From: Cryobacterium suzukii
GTDB lineage: Bacteria > Actinomycetota > Actinomycetes > Actinomycetales > Microbacteriaceae
Length of the DNA: 64,000 nucleotides
Reading direction: 5' to 3'
Assembly (NCBI RefSeq): GCF_004403185.1
Contig: NZ_SOHJ01000015.1
Location: 38,256 to 102,255 of the forward strand
Part shown: positions 43,876 to 52,482 of the stretch, in pieces
How positions within the stretch are numbered: position 1 is the first letter of the stretch
Layout: every line of letters starts with the position of its first letter
Position numbers and translations under genes: made by a program
Notes under the pieces: model-generated
Databases searched by the model: none
The model's input: only the letters and a program-made list of their open reading frames with translations
What the model was told of the DNA's origin: nothing

Positions 43876-44825
43876 ACCGTGCTGGTGCCGGCAGTTGTAG
43901 GCAGCGCATCGGACGCGGGCCGATAGGCGAGGCCGTCGCGCAACCCCCTCGCTGCAGCGACGAGTGGCTGCACTGAGGTCAACAGCTGGCGTCGGCCGCC
44001 GCGGGAGATGACTTCCCAAGCCGCCGGCACGCTGCGTCGACGCCATCTCCGGCGGTCATCGTCGGTGAGGTTGCGGGCCGCGTAAACCAGGCGGTTGCGC
44101 ACGTTGTAGTAATAGTAGGAGTAAGACTTGGCCTGGCCGGCGCTGTGCTGGCCGACGCCCTGGGTGCCGCCCTGCGCGTGAGTGGCGTACGCGTCGGCGC
44201 AGACCCTGACCTCTCCCCCGGCCAACAGCACCCGGTGCGAAAGTTCGACGTCTTCCCAGTACAGAAAATAGTCGTCGCTGAACCCGCCGACCCGGCGCCA
44301 AAGATCATCACTGATCATCAGACACGCGCCACTCAACCACGGCGTGGTGCGTCCGCCCGAGCGGTCCGCGCGCTTGCGGGTCGCACGCACCCGACCGTCC
44401 TCGAGGTACAGGTCGCTGCCGTCAAACCACACCGTGCCGTCCGGCCGCAGGATGCGGGGCGAGACCAGGGTGAGCGGATGCAGGGCGACCGCCTCAAGCA
44501 GGCGGGCGACCTGGTCGGCGGGGATGGCGGCATCCGGATTCAAGAGGAGAAAGTGGATGCGCCCATTCTGCTGCGCCCGCGCGACGCCGAGGTTCATACC
44601 GCCCCCGAAGCCGAGGTTGGTCGGCGACAACACGTACTGCCAGCCCTCGCGCTCGGCGAGCGCGCTCACCCTGGCCTGCTCTGCGGCGTCGGTGAAATTG
44701 TCGACGACGACGATTTGCAGGCCCGGTGCCGATCGGGACAGCGGTTGCAGGTTCTCTTCGAGCAGCACTGCCGACCCGAAGTTCACCACCACCACGGCAA
44801 GGGAAGCGAAGTTCGAGTCGGTCAT
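43872..44825 (-). CDS. GT2 family glycosyltransferase (rhamnosyltransferase WbbL-like)
   Basis: A 317-residue enzyme: AVVVVNFGSA, LNPDAAIPADQ (nucleotide Asp motif), TPWLSGACLMI and YFLYWEDVELSHRVLLAGG, with the catalytic ED. Similar to WbbL-type rhamnosyltransferases. Last gene of the polysaccharide region. Its stop (TAG on CTAG, 43872-43875) is shared with the convergent flippase. The specific sugar is inferred only from family resemblance. Confidence 0.87.
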   Translation of the reverse strand: MTDSNFASLAVVVVNFGSAVLLEENLQPLSRSAPGLQIVVVDNFTDAAEQARVSALAEREGWQYVLSPTNLGFGGGMNLGVARAQQNGRIHFLLLNPDAAIPADQVARLLEAVALHPLTLVSPRILRPDGTVWFDGSDLYLEDGRVRATRKRADRSGGRTTPWLSGACLMISDDLWRRVGGFSDDYFLYWEDVELSHRVLLAGGEVRVCADAYATHAQGGTQGVGQHSAGQAKSYSYYYYNVRNRLVYAARNLTDDDRRRWRRRSVPAAWEVISRGGRRQLLTSVQPLVAAARGLRDGLAYRPASDALPTTAGTSTV

Positions 44826-44875
44826 GCGGTCAGTATTGCAGATCCGCGCAGATCTTCTGACAAATTCTCAGTGGT

Positions 44876-45832
44876 TTAGGTTGCGAAGCGGTCGGTCGCC
44901 ACAATAATGGCGTCGAGAATGCCGGGCTGGTCGAAGGCGTGGCCGGCGTCGGGAATGAGGAGGAATTCGGCTTCTGGCCAGTTCTTGTGCAGGTCCCACG
45001 CGGTGAACGCCGGGGTGCACATGTCATAGCGGCCCTGCACGATGACGCCGGGGATGTCGGCGAGGCGGGAGGCGTTCTCGATGAGCTGGTTGGGCGTGAA
45101 CCAGCCCTTGTTGGCGAAGAAATGGTTCTCAATGCGGGCAAAGGCCACCGCGAAGGACGGATCGGAGAAGTGGGCGATCTTGTCGGGTTCCTGTAACAGG
45201 GTGATCGTCGAGGATTCCCAGGTGGCCCACGCCACGCCAGCACGTTCACGCACGAACTGGTCGGGGTCGTGCAGCAGCCTGCCGTAGGCCTCGATCAGGT
45301 GGCCGCGTTCGTTTTCGGGAACGGGCGCGAGGAAGGACTCCCACAGGTCGGGGTAGATCGCGGCAGCGCCGCCTTCATAGAACCAGTCGAGCTCGACCGG
45401 ACGCAGAGTGAAGATGCCGCGTACGACGAGTTCGGTGACCTTCTCTGGGTGCGTCTCAGCGTAGGCGAGGGCTAACGTGCTGCCCCATGATCCGCCGCAA
45501 ACCAGCCAACGTTCAATGCCGAGGTGCTCGCGCAGTTTCTCCAGGTCGGCCACGAGGGTCCAGGTGGTGTTGACGCTTAGATCAACGTCGGGCTCGCTCG
45601 CGTGCGGTGTACTGAGACCGCAACCGCGCTGGTCAAACAGGATGATGCGGTACTTCGCCGGGTCAAAAACCCGTCGCTGGTCCGGGCTGGAGGCGCCGCC
45701 CGGGCCGCCGTGCAGATAGACCGCCGACTTGCCGTCTGGGTTGCCAGAGGCTTCCCAGTAGATGGTCTGGTTGTCACCGACATCGAGCATGCCGGTTTCG
45801 TAGGGTTCGAGCTCGGGGTAGAAGGTACGCAT
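44876..45832 (-). CDS. pip: Prolyl iminopeptidase
   Basis: Removes N-terminal proline from peptides in the cytosol. The 318-residue alpha/beta hydrolase has HGGPGGASSPDQRRVFDP (oxyanion loop), GGSWGSTLALAYA (nucleophile Ser), and DAGHAFDQPGI (His). The family signature DQRGCGLSTPH is present. Length normal. Independent gene with no obvious partner. Confidence 0.95.
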   Translation of the reverse strand: MRTFYPELEPYETGMLDVGDNQTIYWEASGNPDGKSAVYLHGGPGGASSPDQRRVFDPAKYRIILFDQRGCGLSTPHASEPDVDLSVNTTWTLVADLEKLREHLGIERWLVCGGSWGSTLALAYAETHPEKVTELVVRGIFTLRPVELDWFYEGGAAAIYPDLWESFLAPVPENERGHLIEAYGRLLHDPDQFVRERAGVAWATWESSTITLLQEPDKIAHFSDPSFAVAFARIENHFFANKGWFTPNQLIENASRLADIPGVIVQGRYDMCTPAFTAWDLHKNWPEAEFLLIPDAGHAFDQPGILDAIIVATDRFAT

Positions 45833-45919
45833 GCGTTGAGCCTATTCCCCGGATCGGAGGTTGATGAATTTCACCCACCTACCGTTGGCCGAAGCGATCG
45901 CGGAGTGCGACGATAGATC

Positions 45920-46306
45920 ATGGCGAGCACCTCTCTTACGGATGCCGAGCTCCGGCGCTTCGACACGGCCCTCAGGGATCAGCGCGCCATAATAGCGACC
46001 GAACTCAACCGGCTAGCGGAATCGCTCACGAGCGTGCGTGAGGCGCGGAGCGACGGATCGGCCGACGATGAGCACGATCCAGAAGGTCCAACCCTCTCGG
46101 GTGAGTGGTCACGAATTGTCGGCGTCCACGGCGAGTTCAACGAGAAAGTCGCCGCAATTGATCGTTCGCTTGCCCGAATTGCTGACGGGAGCTATGGCAC
46201 CTGCCTCCGATGCGGTAAACCCATCGGGGCCGCCCGCTTGTCCGCCCTGATGACGGCCGAGCTGTGCATCGATTGCGCCCGAAAGGCCGAAGGCCGCGGC
46301 CGGTGA
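45920..46306 (+). CDS. TraR/DksA-type zinc-finger protein
   Basis: A 128-residue protein: N-terminal helical hairpin (about 5-80, LTDAELRRFDTALRDQ), then a C-terminal C4 zinc finger CLRCGKPIGAARLSALMTAE followed by CIDCA. The DksA family binds RNA polymerase secondary channel; the acidic hairpin tip here includes DGSADDEHDPEG rather than the classic DxxDxA, so that activity is not certain. Between pip and the two-component genes. Confidence 0.85.
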   Translation: MASTSLTDAELRRFDTALRDQRAIIATELNRLAESLTSVREARSDGSADDEHDPEGPTLSGEWSRIVGVHGEFNEKVAAIDRSLARIADGSYGTCLRCGKPIGAARLSALMTAELCIDCARKAEGRGR

Positions 46307-46322
46307 CGGACCCGGTCGACGG

Positions 46323-47015
46323 TCACTGACCGACGAGGCCCTGTTCGTAGGCCAGAATGACCGCTTGCACCCGGTCACGGAGGCCGAGTTTGTGCAGGAT
46401 TCGGCCGACGTGGCTCTTCACCGTCGATTCGGAGAGAGAGAAACGCTCGGCCAGTTCGGGGTTGGAAAGCCCTTCGGCGATGGCGAGGAAAACTTCGGTT
46501 TCCCGCTCGGTGAGGGCTGCGAGGGCCGTGGCTGCGCATCCGTTTTCGGTGTCGGCCTGTGGAAGCTGGGTGCCGAACAGGTCGAGCAGGCGCCGGGTCA
46601 CCCGCGGTGAGACGGATGCCTCCCCCGAAACGACCGTGCGAATGGCACTGATCAGCTCCCCCGGTTCGGAGTTTTTGAGCAGGAAGCCGCTCGCGCCGGC
46701 GCGCAGGCCGCCGAAGGCGTACTCGTCGAGGTCGAAGGTGGTGAGGATAATGATGCGGGTGTCCGGGTGGGTCGCCATAATCTGCCGCGTCGCCTCGATG
46801 CCGTCGAGCCCCGGCATGCGCACATCCATCAGGATGACCTGCGGGCGCACACTCGCGGCGAGCGCAATCGCCTGGGCACCAGTGCCGGCTTCGGCGACGA
46901 CGCTGAAGTCGTCTTCGGCCTCGAGCACCATGCGAAAGCCCACGCGCAGGAGCGCCTGGTCGTCGACGAGCATGATGCGAATCATGTCGGCGGGCTGCGC
47001 CTCGGGAGCTGTCAT
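46323..47015 (-). CDS. NarL/LuxR-type response regulator
   Basis: A 230-residue regulator: receiver domain with VDDQALLRVG, phospho-acceptor Asp in VILMDVRMPG (about residue 61) and ILTTFDLDEYA, then a LuxR helix-turn-helix LTERETEVFLAIAEGLSNPE followed by AERFSLSESTVKSHVGRI. The ATG overlaps the kinase stop (ATGA). Partner of the adjacent histidine kinase; target probably includes the ABC exporter operon upstream of it in the same transcript. Confidence 0.95.
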   Translation of the reverse strand: MTAPEAQPADMIRIMLVDDQALLRVGFRMVLEAEDDFSVVAEAGTGAQAIALAASVRPQVILMDVRMPGLDGIEATRQIMATHPDTRIIILTTFDLDEYAFGGLRAGASGFLLKNSEPGELISAIRTVVSGEASVSPRVTRRLLDLFGTQLPQADTENGCAATALAALTERETEVFLAIAEGLSNPELAERFSLSESTVKSHVGRILHKLGLRDRVQAVILAYEQGLVGQ

Positions 47016-48253
47016 GTCTCATCCTCAAACGTCATCGAGGCGTGCACACGCCAGCCGTCGTGGAGGCCTGCTCCCGCTTCGAAGGTTCCGTCGTAGATGG
47101 CGACGCGTTCCTGCATGCCGATCAGTCCGCGGCCGAATCCACGCGGGCTCGGCGGGCTGCGGTGCCGACCGTTGTCACTGATCGTGACCTCGGCGGCGCC
47201 AGGGACAGAGCCCAGCCGCACGACGACCCGCGTCGGCGTATCGGCGTATCGCAGCACGTTGGTGAGCGACTCCTGCACCAATCTGAAAATGGTCAGCTGC
47301 ACACTGGGATTGGCGGGCTCGCGGCCGCTGCGCTCCAATACGACCGGCAACCCCGTCGACCGAAAGGATTCGACGAGGTCGGCAAGTTGGTCGATCCCCG
47401 GCTGCGGAGCCCGGGGCGCCGGGTCGGAACCGACATCGAGCACCCCAAGGAGGCGGCGCATCTCCGTCATCGACCGGCGACCGGTGGCAGCGACGTCGAG
47501 CATGGCCGCGCGGGAACGCTCGAGGTCCTTGGGCGCGATCGCATGGGCACCGTCGGCGAGCGCGACCATGACCGAGAGGCTGTGGGCAACCACATCGTGC
47601 ATTTCACCGGCGATGCGGGTGCGCTCGGAGATGCGCGAGAGCTGCGCCTGCTGGTCGCGTTCGCGGGTCAGCTGCGCGGCCAGGTCGAGTAGTGCGGTCA
47701 CGTAGCGTTTACTGTTGCCCATATTGACGCCGACCAGGGTGGCGGCGAGCATCATGATAGCGATCTGGATGGCCACCGGAATCCAGGCGATCTCGTCGAG
47801 GTCTTCCGTGAGCCACGCGGCCAGACTCGCCAGCCCAACGGCTGCGCCGAACCCGACCCACGCGCTGCGAATGTCGGAATATACCGCGACCGCGTAGAGC
47901 GCGAGCAGCTGGGCGATGAGGTGCACCTCGCCATAGTCAGAGAAAGTGAGCAGGCCGATCCAGGTGAGGGCCAGGACGAGCCGTGGCATCCGCCGCCGAA
48001 AGAACAGTGTGACCGCCAGAACGAGCATGATGACAGCATTGAGGAGGACATCGCCGACCGGTGCGGGGTCGTTGTCGAACAGGTTGAGCACCAGAACGAG
48101 CACCATGGGCACGACATAGATCAAGACGATGAGCGCATCGGCCAGGTGCGGATGCCGGCTCCAGAACCGCCGCACCACTCCGGGCGGAGTGGGCAGAGGC
48201 ACATCTCCCCCCGGCGCGAGGGCGCGCCCGGGGGGAGACGTGGTGGTACTCAT
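47012..48253 (-). CDS. Sensor histidine kinase, HisKA_3 type
   Basis: From ATG at 48251-48253 (MSTTTSPPGRALAPGG) 413 residues. About six N-terminal helices, then HisKA_3 with EMHDVVAHSLSVMVALADG (phospho-His) and an HATPase domain with FRLVQESLTNVLRYA and EVTISDNGRH. No extracellular sensor domain, so it may sense membrane stress or an interacting transporter. In NarL-type pairs of this sort (LiaS/DesK/BceS-like), the ABC exporter next door is often involved. Seventeen bases separate it from the permease gene. Confidence 0.93.
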   Translation of the reverse strand: MSTTTSPPGRALAPGGDVPLPTPPGVVRRFWSRHPHLADALIVLIYVVPMVLVLVLNLFDNDPAPVGDVLLNAVIMLVLAVTLFFRRRMPRLVLALTWIGLLTFSDYGEVHLIAQLLALYAVAVYSDIRSAWVGFGAAVGLASLAAWLTEDLDEIAWIPVAIQIAIMMLAATLVGVNMGNSKRYVTALLDLAAQLTRERDQQAQLSRISERTRIAGEMHDVVAHSLSVMVALADGAHAIAPKDLERSRAAMLDVAATGRRSMTEMRRLLGVLDVGSDPAPRAPQPGIDQLADLVESFRSTGLPVVLERSGREPANPSVQLTIFRLVQESLTNVLRYADTPTRVVVRLGSVPGAAEVTISDNGRHRSPPSPRGFGRGLIGMQERVAIYDGTFEAGAGLHDGWRVHASMTFEDET

Positions 48254-48269
48254 TCTTCGATGGTACGGG

Positions 48270-49118
48270 TTAGGCGTCGCGGCGCTTGAGCAGCAGCGCA
48301 GCCGTACCGAGGCTGACGGCGACCCAGGCGATGACAACCAGGAATGCCTGCCAGGATTCCATCGTGTTCGGGTAGACCATTTCCGAGCCCGCCACTGTGA
48401 ACAGGAACGGCACAATGTCGTTAACCCACTCGACGAGCATCGAGAACAGCGCTACCACCGTGGGCAGGAGAAGCAGGATTCCCAGCACCGTGGCGATACC
48501 ACCGGCACTGCTACGCACGATCGTGCCGATTCCGACAGCGAACACCGCGATCAGCGCGAGGAAGAGCACGTTACCAAGCAGCGGCAGCAGCACGTCGACG
48601 TCGAACAGGCTCGCGGTGATGTTCTCGACGCCCAGTCTGGGAACGGCCGCCAGGAAGGCCCCCACAACGCTGACCAGGCCGATCAGGAAGGTGAAAACGA
48701 ACAACACGATGACCTTGGCCCAGAGAGCCGGCAGGCGGTTGGGAACCGCTGTGAGGGTGGACTTGATCATGCCGCTCGAATACTCACCACTGATCGAGAG
48801 AACGCCGAGAACGGCGACGATGAGTTGACCGAGCGCCAAGCCGGAGGTGGAGGCGATCACGAAGATTTGAGCGCTCTCCATCGGCATGGGCGCGCCGGTG
48901 GCCGGGTCGAGTCCGGCCGTGGCTGACAGCGCAAACGACATCAGCACTCCGAAGCCGAGCGCGGCCACGATGACGAGGGAGTAGGTCCAGTAGGTGGAGC
49001 GTAGGCTCCACAGCTTGATCGTTTCGGAGCGGAGCAGGCCGGTGAAGCTGAGCCCGGAGCCGGTCGGCACGAACGAGGCACGCGAAGTGGATGGCTGGGT
49101 GGGGGTTACGGTACTCAT
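48270..49118 (-). CDS. ABC-2-type permease
   Basis: A 282-residue membrane protein with six helices, first near LVIVAALGFGVLMSFAL; GLLRSETIKLWSLRSTYWT is the usual amphipathic N-terminal part of ABC-2 permeases. Its start overlaps the ATPase stop by 4 bases. Likely exports a drug, lipid or peptide with the upstream ATPase; substrate not visible. Confidence 0.9.
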   Translation of the reverse strand: MSTVTPTQPSTSRASFVPTGSGLSFTGLLRSETIKLWSLRSTYWTYSLVIVAALGFGVLMSFALSATAGLDPATGAPMPMESAQIFVIASTSGLALGQLIVAVLGVLSISGEYSSGMIKSTLTAVPNRLPALWAKVIVLFVFTFLIGLVSVVGAFLAAVPRLGVENITASLFDVDVLLPLLGNVLFLALIAVFAVGIGTIVRSSAGGIATVLGILLLLPTVVALFSMLVEWVNDIVPFLFTVAGSEMVYPNTMESWQAFLVVIAWVAVSLGTAALLLKRRDA

Positions 49119-50053
49119 CGAGCCGCCTCCGTTTCAGTGCGGGAGGAGGTATCGCCGGTGCGATACTCCACTTCGTTTTGGGTGAGTTTCATGTAGGCGT
49201 CCTCGAGTGAGGCACTCACCGCTGAGAGTTCGTGCAGGGAGATCTGGGCGGCGGCGGCGCGATCGCCGATCTCGTTCACGGTCAGTCCGCTGATTTCGAG
49301 CACGTCCTGCTCGACGTTGGTGATGGTCACATCAGCCTGAGCGAGCAGAGCAGCCAGGGCCGCGGTGTGCGGGGTGCGTACGCGAACCGTGTTCTGGGCG
49401 GCCGAGGCGATGATGTCGGAGACCGAGGCATCCGCTATCACCCGACCGCGACCGAGGACGATGATGTGGTCGGCGGTGAGCGCCATCTCACTCATCAGGT
49501 GTGAGGAGAGCAGCACGGTGCGGCCCTCGGCCGCGAGCTGCTTGGTGAGCTTGCGTACCCACTGCACGCCCTCTGGATCAAGGCCGTTCACCGGCTCGTC
49601 GAGAATGAGGGTGGCTGGGTCGCCGAGCAACGCCGCGGCGATGCCGAGGCGTTGGCCCATGCCGAGGGAGAATCCGCCGACGCGCTTGCGGGCGACGGAC
49701 TCGAGGCCGGTGAGGTTGATCACCTCGTGAACCCGGCTGGTGGGGATGTTGTGGGTTGCCGCCATGGCGCGCAGGTGGTTGTACGCGCTGCGACCGGTAT
49801 GCACGGCCTTGGCGTCGAGCAAGACGCCAACCTCGCGCAGCGGTGCCTTGTGCTCGTGGTACGGCTTGCCGTTGACGATGACCGAGCCGGCGCTTGGCCG
49901 GTCAAGGCCCACGATCATGCGCATGGTGGTGGACTTGCCCGCGCCGTTCGGCCCGAGAAAACCGGTGACCTTGCCGGGCTGCACCGTGAAGTCGACCGAG
50001 TCGACCGCGGTCTTACTTCCGTAGTGCTTGGTCAGGGACTGTGCCTGGATCAC
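49115..50053 (-). CDS. ABC transporter ATP-binding protein
   Basis: A 312-residue ATPase of the DrrA/BcrA type: Walker A GPNGAGKST (about 35-43), signature FSLGMGQRL, Walker B LILDEPVNGLDPEG, and a C-terminal extension typical of this class. GTG start with GAGG 8 bases upstream. First gene of the operon ATPase-permease-kinase-regulator. An inverted repeat 53 bases upstream may be its operator. Confidence 0.95.
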   Translation of the reverse strand: MIQAQSLTKHYGSKTAVDSVDFTVQPGKVTGFLGPNGAGKSTTMRMIVGLDRPSAGSVIVNGKPYHEHKAPLREVGVLLDAKAVHTGRSAYNHLRAMAATHNIPTSRVHEVINLTGLESVARKRVGGFSLGMGQRLGIAAALLGDPATLILDEPVNGLDPEGVQWVRKLTKQLAAEGRTVLLSSHLMSEMALTADHIIVLGRGRVIADASVSDIIASAAQNTVRVRTPHTAALAALLAQADVTITNVEQDVLEISGLTVNEIGDRAAAAQISLHELSAVSASLEDAYMKLTQNEVEYRTGDTSSRTETEAAR

Positions 50054-50105
50054 GACTGCCTCATTCCGTTAGTGGGTGAGGCCCCGTTTTATTGCGTTGA
50101 AGCCC

Positions 50106-50123
50106 CCATACCAAACGGTATGG
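50106..50123. promoter_or_regulatory. Inverted repeat, operator candidate of the ABC/two-component operon
   Basis: CCATACC-AAAC-GGTATGG, perfect 7-bp arms. On the minus strand it lies about 53-70 bases before the GTG of the ATPase, near a possible TTGGTA -35 element. Confidence 0.5.
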
Positions 50124-50135
50124 TTTGACCCCCCT

Positions 50136-50170
50136 GTGGCGCATCAACCGAGGGGATGGTTGTGCGCCAC
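50136..50170 (-). terminator. Hairpin after the acyl-CoA oxidase gene
   Basis: GTGGCGCA (50136-50143) pairs with TGCGCCAC (50163-50170), with an inner CAACC/GGTTG pairing. It starts 32 bases downstream of the oxidase stop. No T-tract, so intrinsic terminator activity is uncertain. Confidence 0.45.
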
Positions 50171-50202
50171 TGCCGTCATACCTGGGTACGACGCGTGCTG
50201 CC

Positions 50203-52299
50203 TTACCGCTTGACCGGTTTTTCGGGTGAAGGACCGGTCCCGGACGCCCGCTGGGCGGCATAGTAGTCGCGGGCTTCGACCTGGCGTTCACGTTCGATGC
50301 CGCTCGCGATCGTGGCCCGCAGGTGATCCTGCGAGTAGCCGAACGCATCGACCAGATCGAGGGCGTGCGGACGGATGCGCGCGATCAGCCGGTCGATGTA
50401 GGCCGTGACGGCCTGGGCCCGCTGGGCGGAGAGCCGACCATGGATGAGGTACCAGGCGAGGTTTTTCTCCACCAGGCCGAGCCCGAACAGGTCGCGCAGC
50501 CACGTGAGCACCTGCTTGGTGCCGGCGTCCGTCGTAGCGTCGAGTGCCCGGGTGAACGATTCCCACTGCAGCAGCTCGCCGTGGGCCCTGGCCGCCTCGA
50601 TGAGTTCGTTCTGGTGTGCATTGAACAGGTCGGCAGCCTGCTTTTTGGGCAGTTTGGTGGCGCCGCGCAGTTTGCCGGCGACCTCGCCGATCATGCTCTC
50701 GACCCGGTCAGTGAGCAGCTCGCGCTGAACATCAGACTCGCGGAGGGCGCCGACCGAGCGGGCCGTTGATCCACGGTCGGCAACGGACTGGCCCAGGGTG
50801 CGCAGGCCGGTGCCGTGGTAGGCGCGACCGGCCGCGTGCTGCACGACGTAGCGGGCGAGGGCGCCGGCATCCGCTGTGGCGAATTTGCGGCTGTAATCGG
50901 TGAGCAGGCGTTTAGCAACGAGCTGCAACAGCACGTTGTTGTCGCCCTCGAAGGTCGCGTAGACGTCGAGGTCGGCGCGCAGCCCCACGAGGCGGTTCTC
51001 GGCCATGAAGCCGGCGCCGCCGCAGGCTTCACGCGCCTCCTGAAGGGTGTCGAGTGCGTGCCAGGTCGAGAGCGGCTTGAGCGCGGCGGCGAGGGTCTCG
51101 AGGTCTTGCCGGTCGTCGTCAGTGTCGGTTTTGCCGCTGAACACGTCGTCGAACTTCACCAGAAACTCGTCGTGCGCGAAGGTCTGCGCGTAGGTCGTGG
51201 CGAGGCGCGGAAACAGGCGGCGCTGGTGCCGCTGGTAGTCGAGGATAACCTCTTCGTCGGTGTCACTGCCAGCGGTGAACTGGCGACGCTGGCTTCCATA
51301 AGTGATTGCGATGGTCAGGGCGAGAGCGGATGCCGCGGTGGCGGCCCCGTCGAGCGAGACGCGACCCTGCACCAGCGTGCCGAGCATGGTGAAGAAGCGC
51401 CGACCCGGGCTTGATATCGGGCTGGAGTACGTGCCGTCCTCGGCGACGTCGCCGTACCGGTTGAGCAGGTTCTCGCGCGGAATACGCACGTCGGTGAAGT
51501 GCAGTCGGCCGTTGTCGATGCCATTGAGGCCGCCCTTGAGGCCGTCGTCCTCGCCGCCGACACCGGGGAGGAAATCGCCATCGGCGTCCCGAATGGGCAG
51601 GTAGAAGGCGTGCACACCGTGGTTCGTTCCCCGGGTGATGAGCTGCGCGAACAGCACTGCGGCTATGCCGTCTTTCGCGGCGTTGCCGAGGTAGTCCTTC
51701 CAGGCGGCGCGGAAGGGAGTGTTGATAATGAACTCGCCGGTCGCGGCGTCGAAGGTCGCGGTGGTCGCGATGCTCGCCACGTCTGATCCGTGACCGATTT
51801 CGGTCATGGCGAACGCGCCGGGAACGGAGAGGTCCATGATGCCGGGAAGGTACTTGTCGTGGTGGGGCTTGGTACCGAGGTGAAGCACAGCGGCGCCGAA
51901 CAGGCCCCACTGCACGCCGCCCTTGATCTGCAGGCTCGGGTCAGCGATGACGAGCTCTTCGAAGCCGGCGATGTTTCCGCCGTGGTCGTCTTGCCCGCCC
52001 AGGTGTTTGGGAAAGGCACGCAGCACGTGGCCGTTGGCGGCGAGCACCTTGAGCTGCTCGAGCACGCGCACCCGGTGGTCGGCCATGGAGAGACCTTCAA
52101 TGCGCTGCATGTCGGGGCGCGCGGTGACTTCCCGGGCGGCAAGGCGCACGTCGGCCCAGGTGCCGAGCAACTGGCGCCCGAGTTGTTCGACGTTGACCGC
52201 GGGGGCGGTCGGATCACCGATGGACTTAATGGGACCGGTGTCGACGCTGGGGTCGATCGTCGTCGATCGGGTGCCGGAGCGCTGGGCTGTGTCAACCAT
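50203..52299 (-). CDS. Acyl-CoA oxidase-like flavoprotein
   Basis: Oxidises acyl-CoA to enoyl-CoA with FAD, by family passing electrons to oxygen. From ATG at 52297-52299 (MVDTAQRSGTRSTTID) 698 residues, the length of acyl-CoA oxidases rather than the 380 of dehydrogenases. FAMTEIGHGSDVASIAT is the ACOX FAD/active-site motif; YGSQRRQF and EARDACGG-like REACGGAGFMAENR follow. A longer open frame upstream is rejected because it has no ribosome site. Role: fatty-acid breakdown; the substrate chain length is unknown. Confidence 0.9.
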   Translation of the reverse strand: MVDTAQRSGTRSTTIDPSVDTGPIKSIGDPTAPAVNVEQLGRQLLGTWADVRLAAREVTARPDMQRIEGLSMADHRVRVLEQLKVLAANGHVLRAFPKHLGGQDDHGGNIAGFEELVIADPSLQIKGGVQWGLFGAAVLHLGTKPHHDKYLPGIMDLSVPGAFAMTEIGHGSDVASIATTATFDAATGEFIINTPFRAAWKDYLGNAAKDGIAAVLFAQLITRGTNHGVHAFYLPIRDADGDFLPGVGGEDDGLKGGLNGIDNGRLHFTDVRIPRENLLNRYGDVAEDGTYSSPISSPGRRFFTMLGTLVQGRVSLDGAATAASALALTIAITYGSQRRQFTAGSDTDEEVILDYQRHQRRLFPRLATTYAQTFAHDEFLVKFDDVFSGKTDTDDDRQDLETLAAALKPLSTWHALDTLQEAREACGGAGFMAENRLVGLRADLDVYATFEGDNNVLLQLVAKRLLTDYSRKFATADAGALARYVVQHAAGRAYHGTGLRTLGQSVADRGSTARSVGALRESDVQRELLTDRVESMIGEVAGKLRGATKLPKKQAADLFNAHQNELIEAARAHGELLQWESFTRALDATTDAGTKQVLTWLRDLFGLGLVEKNLAWYLIHGRLSAQRAQAVTAYIDRLIARIRPHALDLVDAFGYSQDHLRATIASGIERERQVEARDYYAAQRASGTGPSPEKPVKR

Positions 52300-52482
52300 G
52301 GGTGGTCCTAACTGTTCGCGCGAAAGTGGTCTTCGCAACGTTAGGGCTGCGTGGTCGCGGTCGTGAAACGTGCCGTGCGGGGACGACAACGCAGATGCCG
52401 CCCCCGGCGTCCGCTTTGTAGGTTCACTACAACTTCGGGCCGTGGACACCTGCGCTCCCACACAAATAGCGCACCGTTGCGA

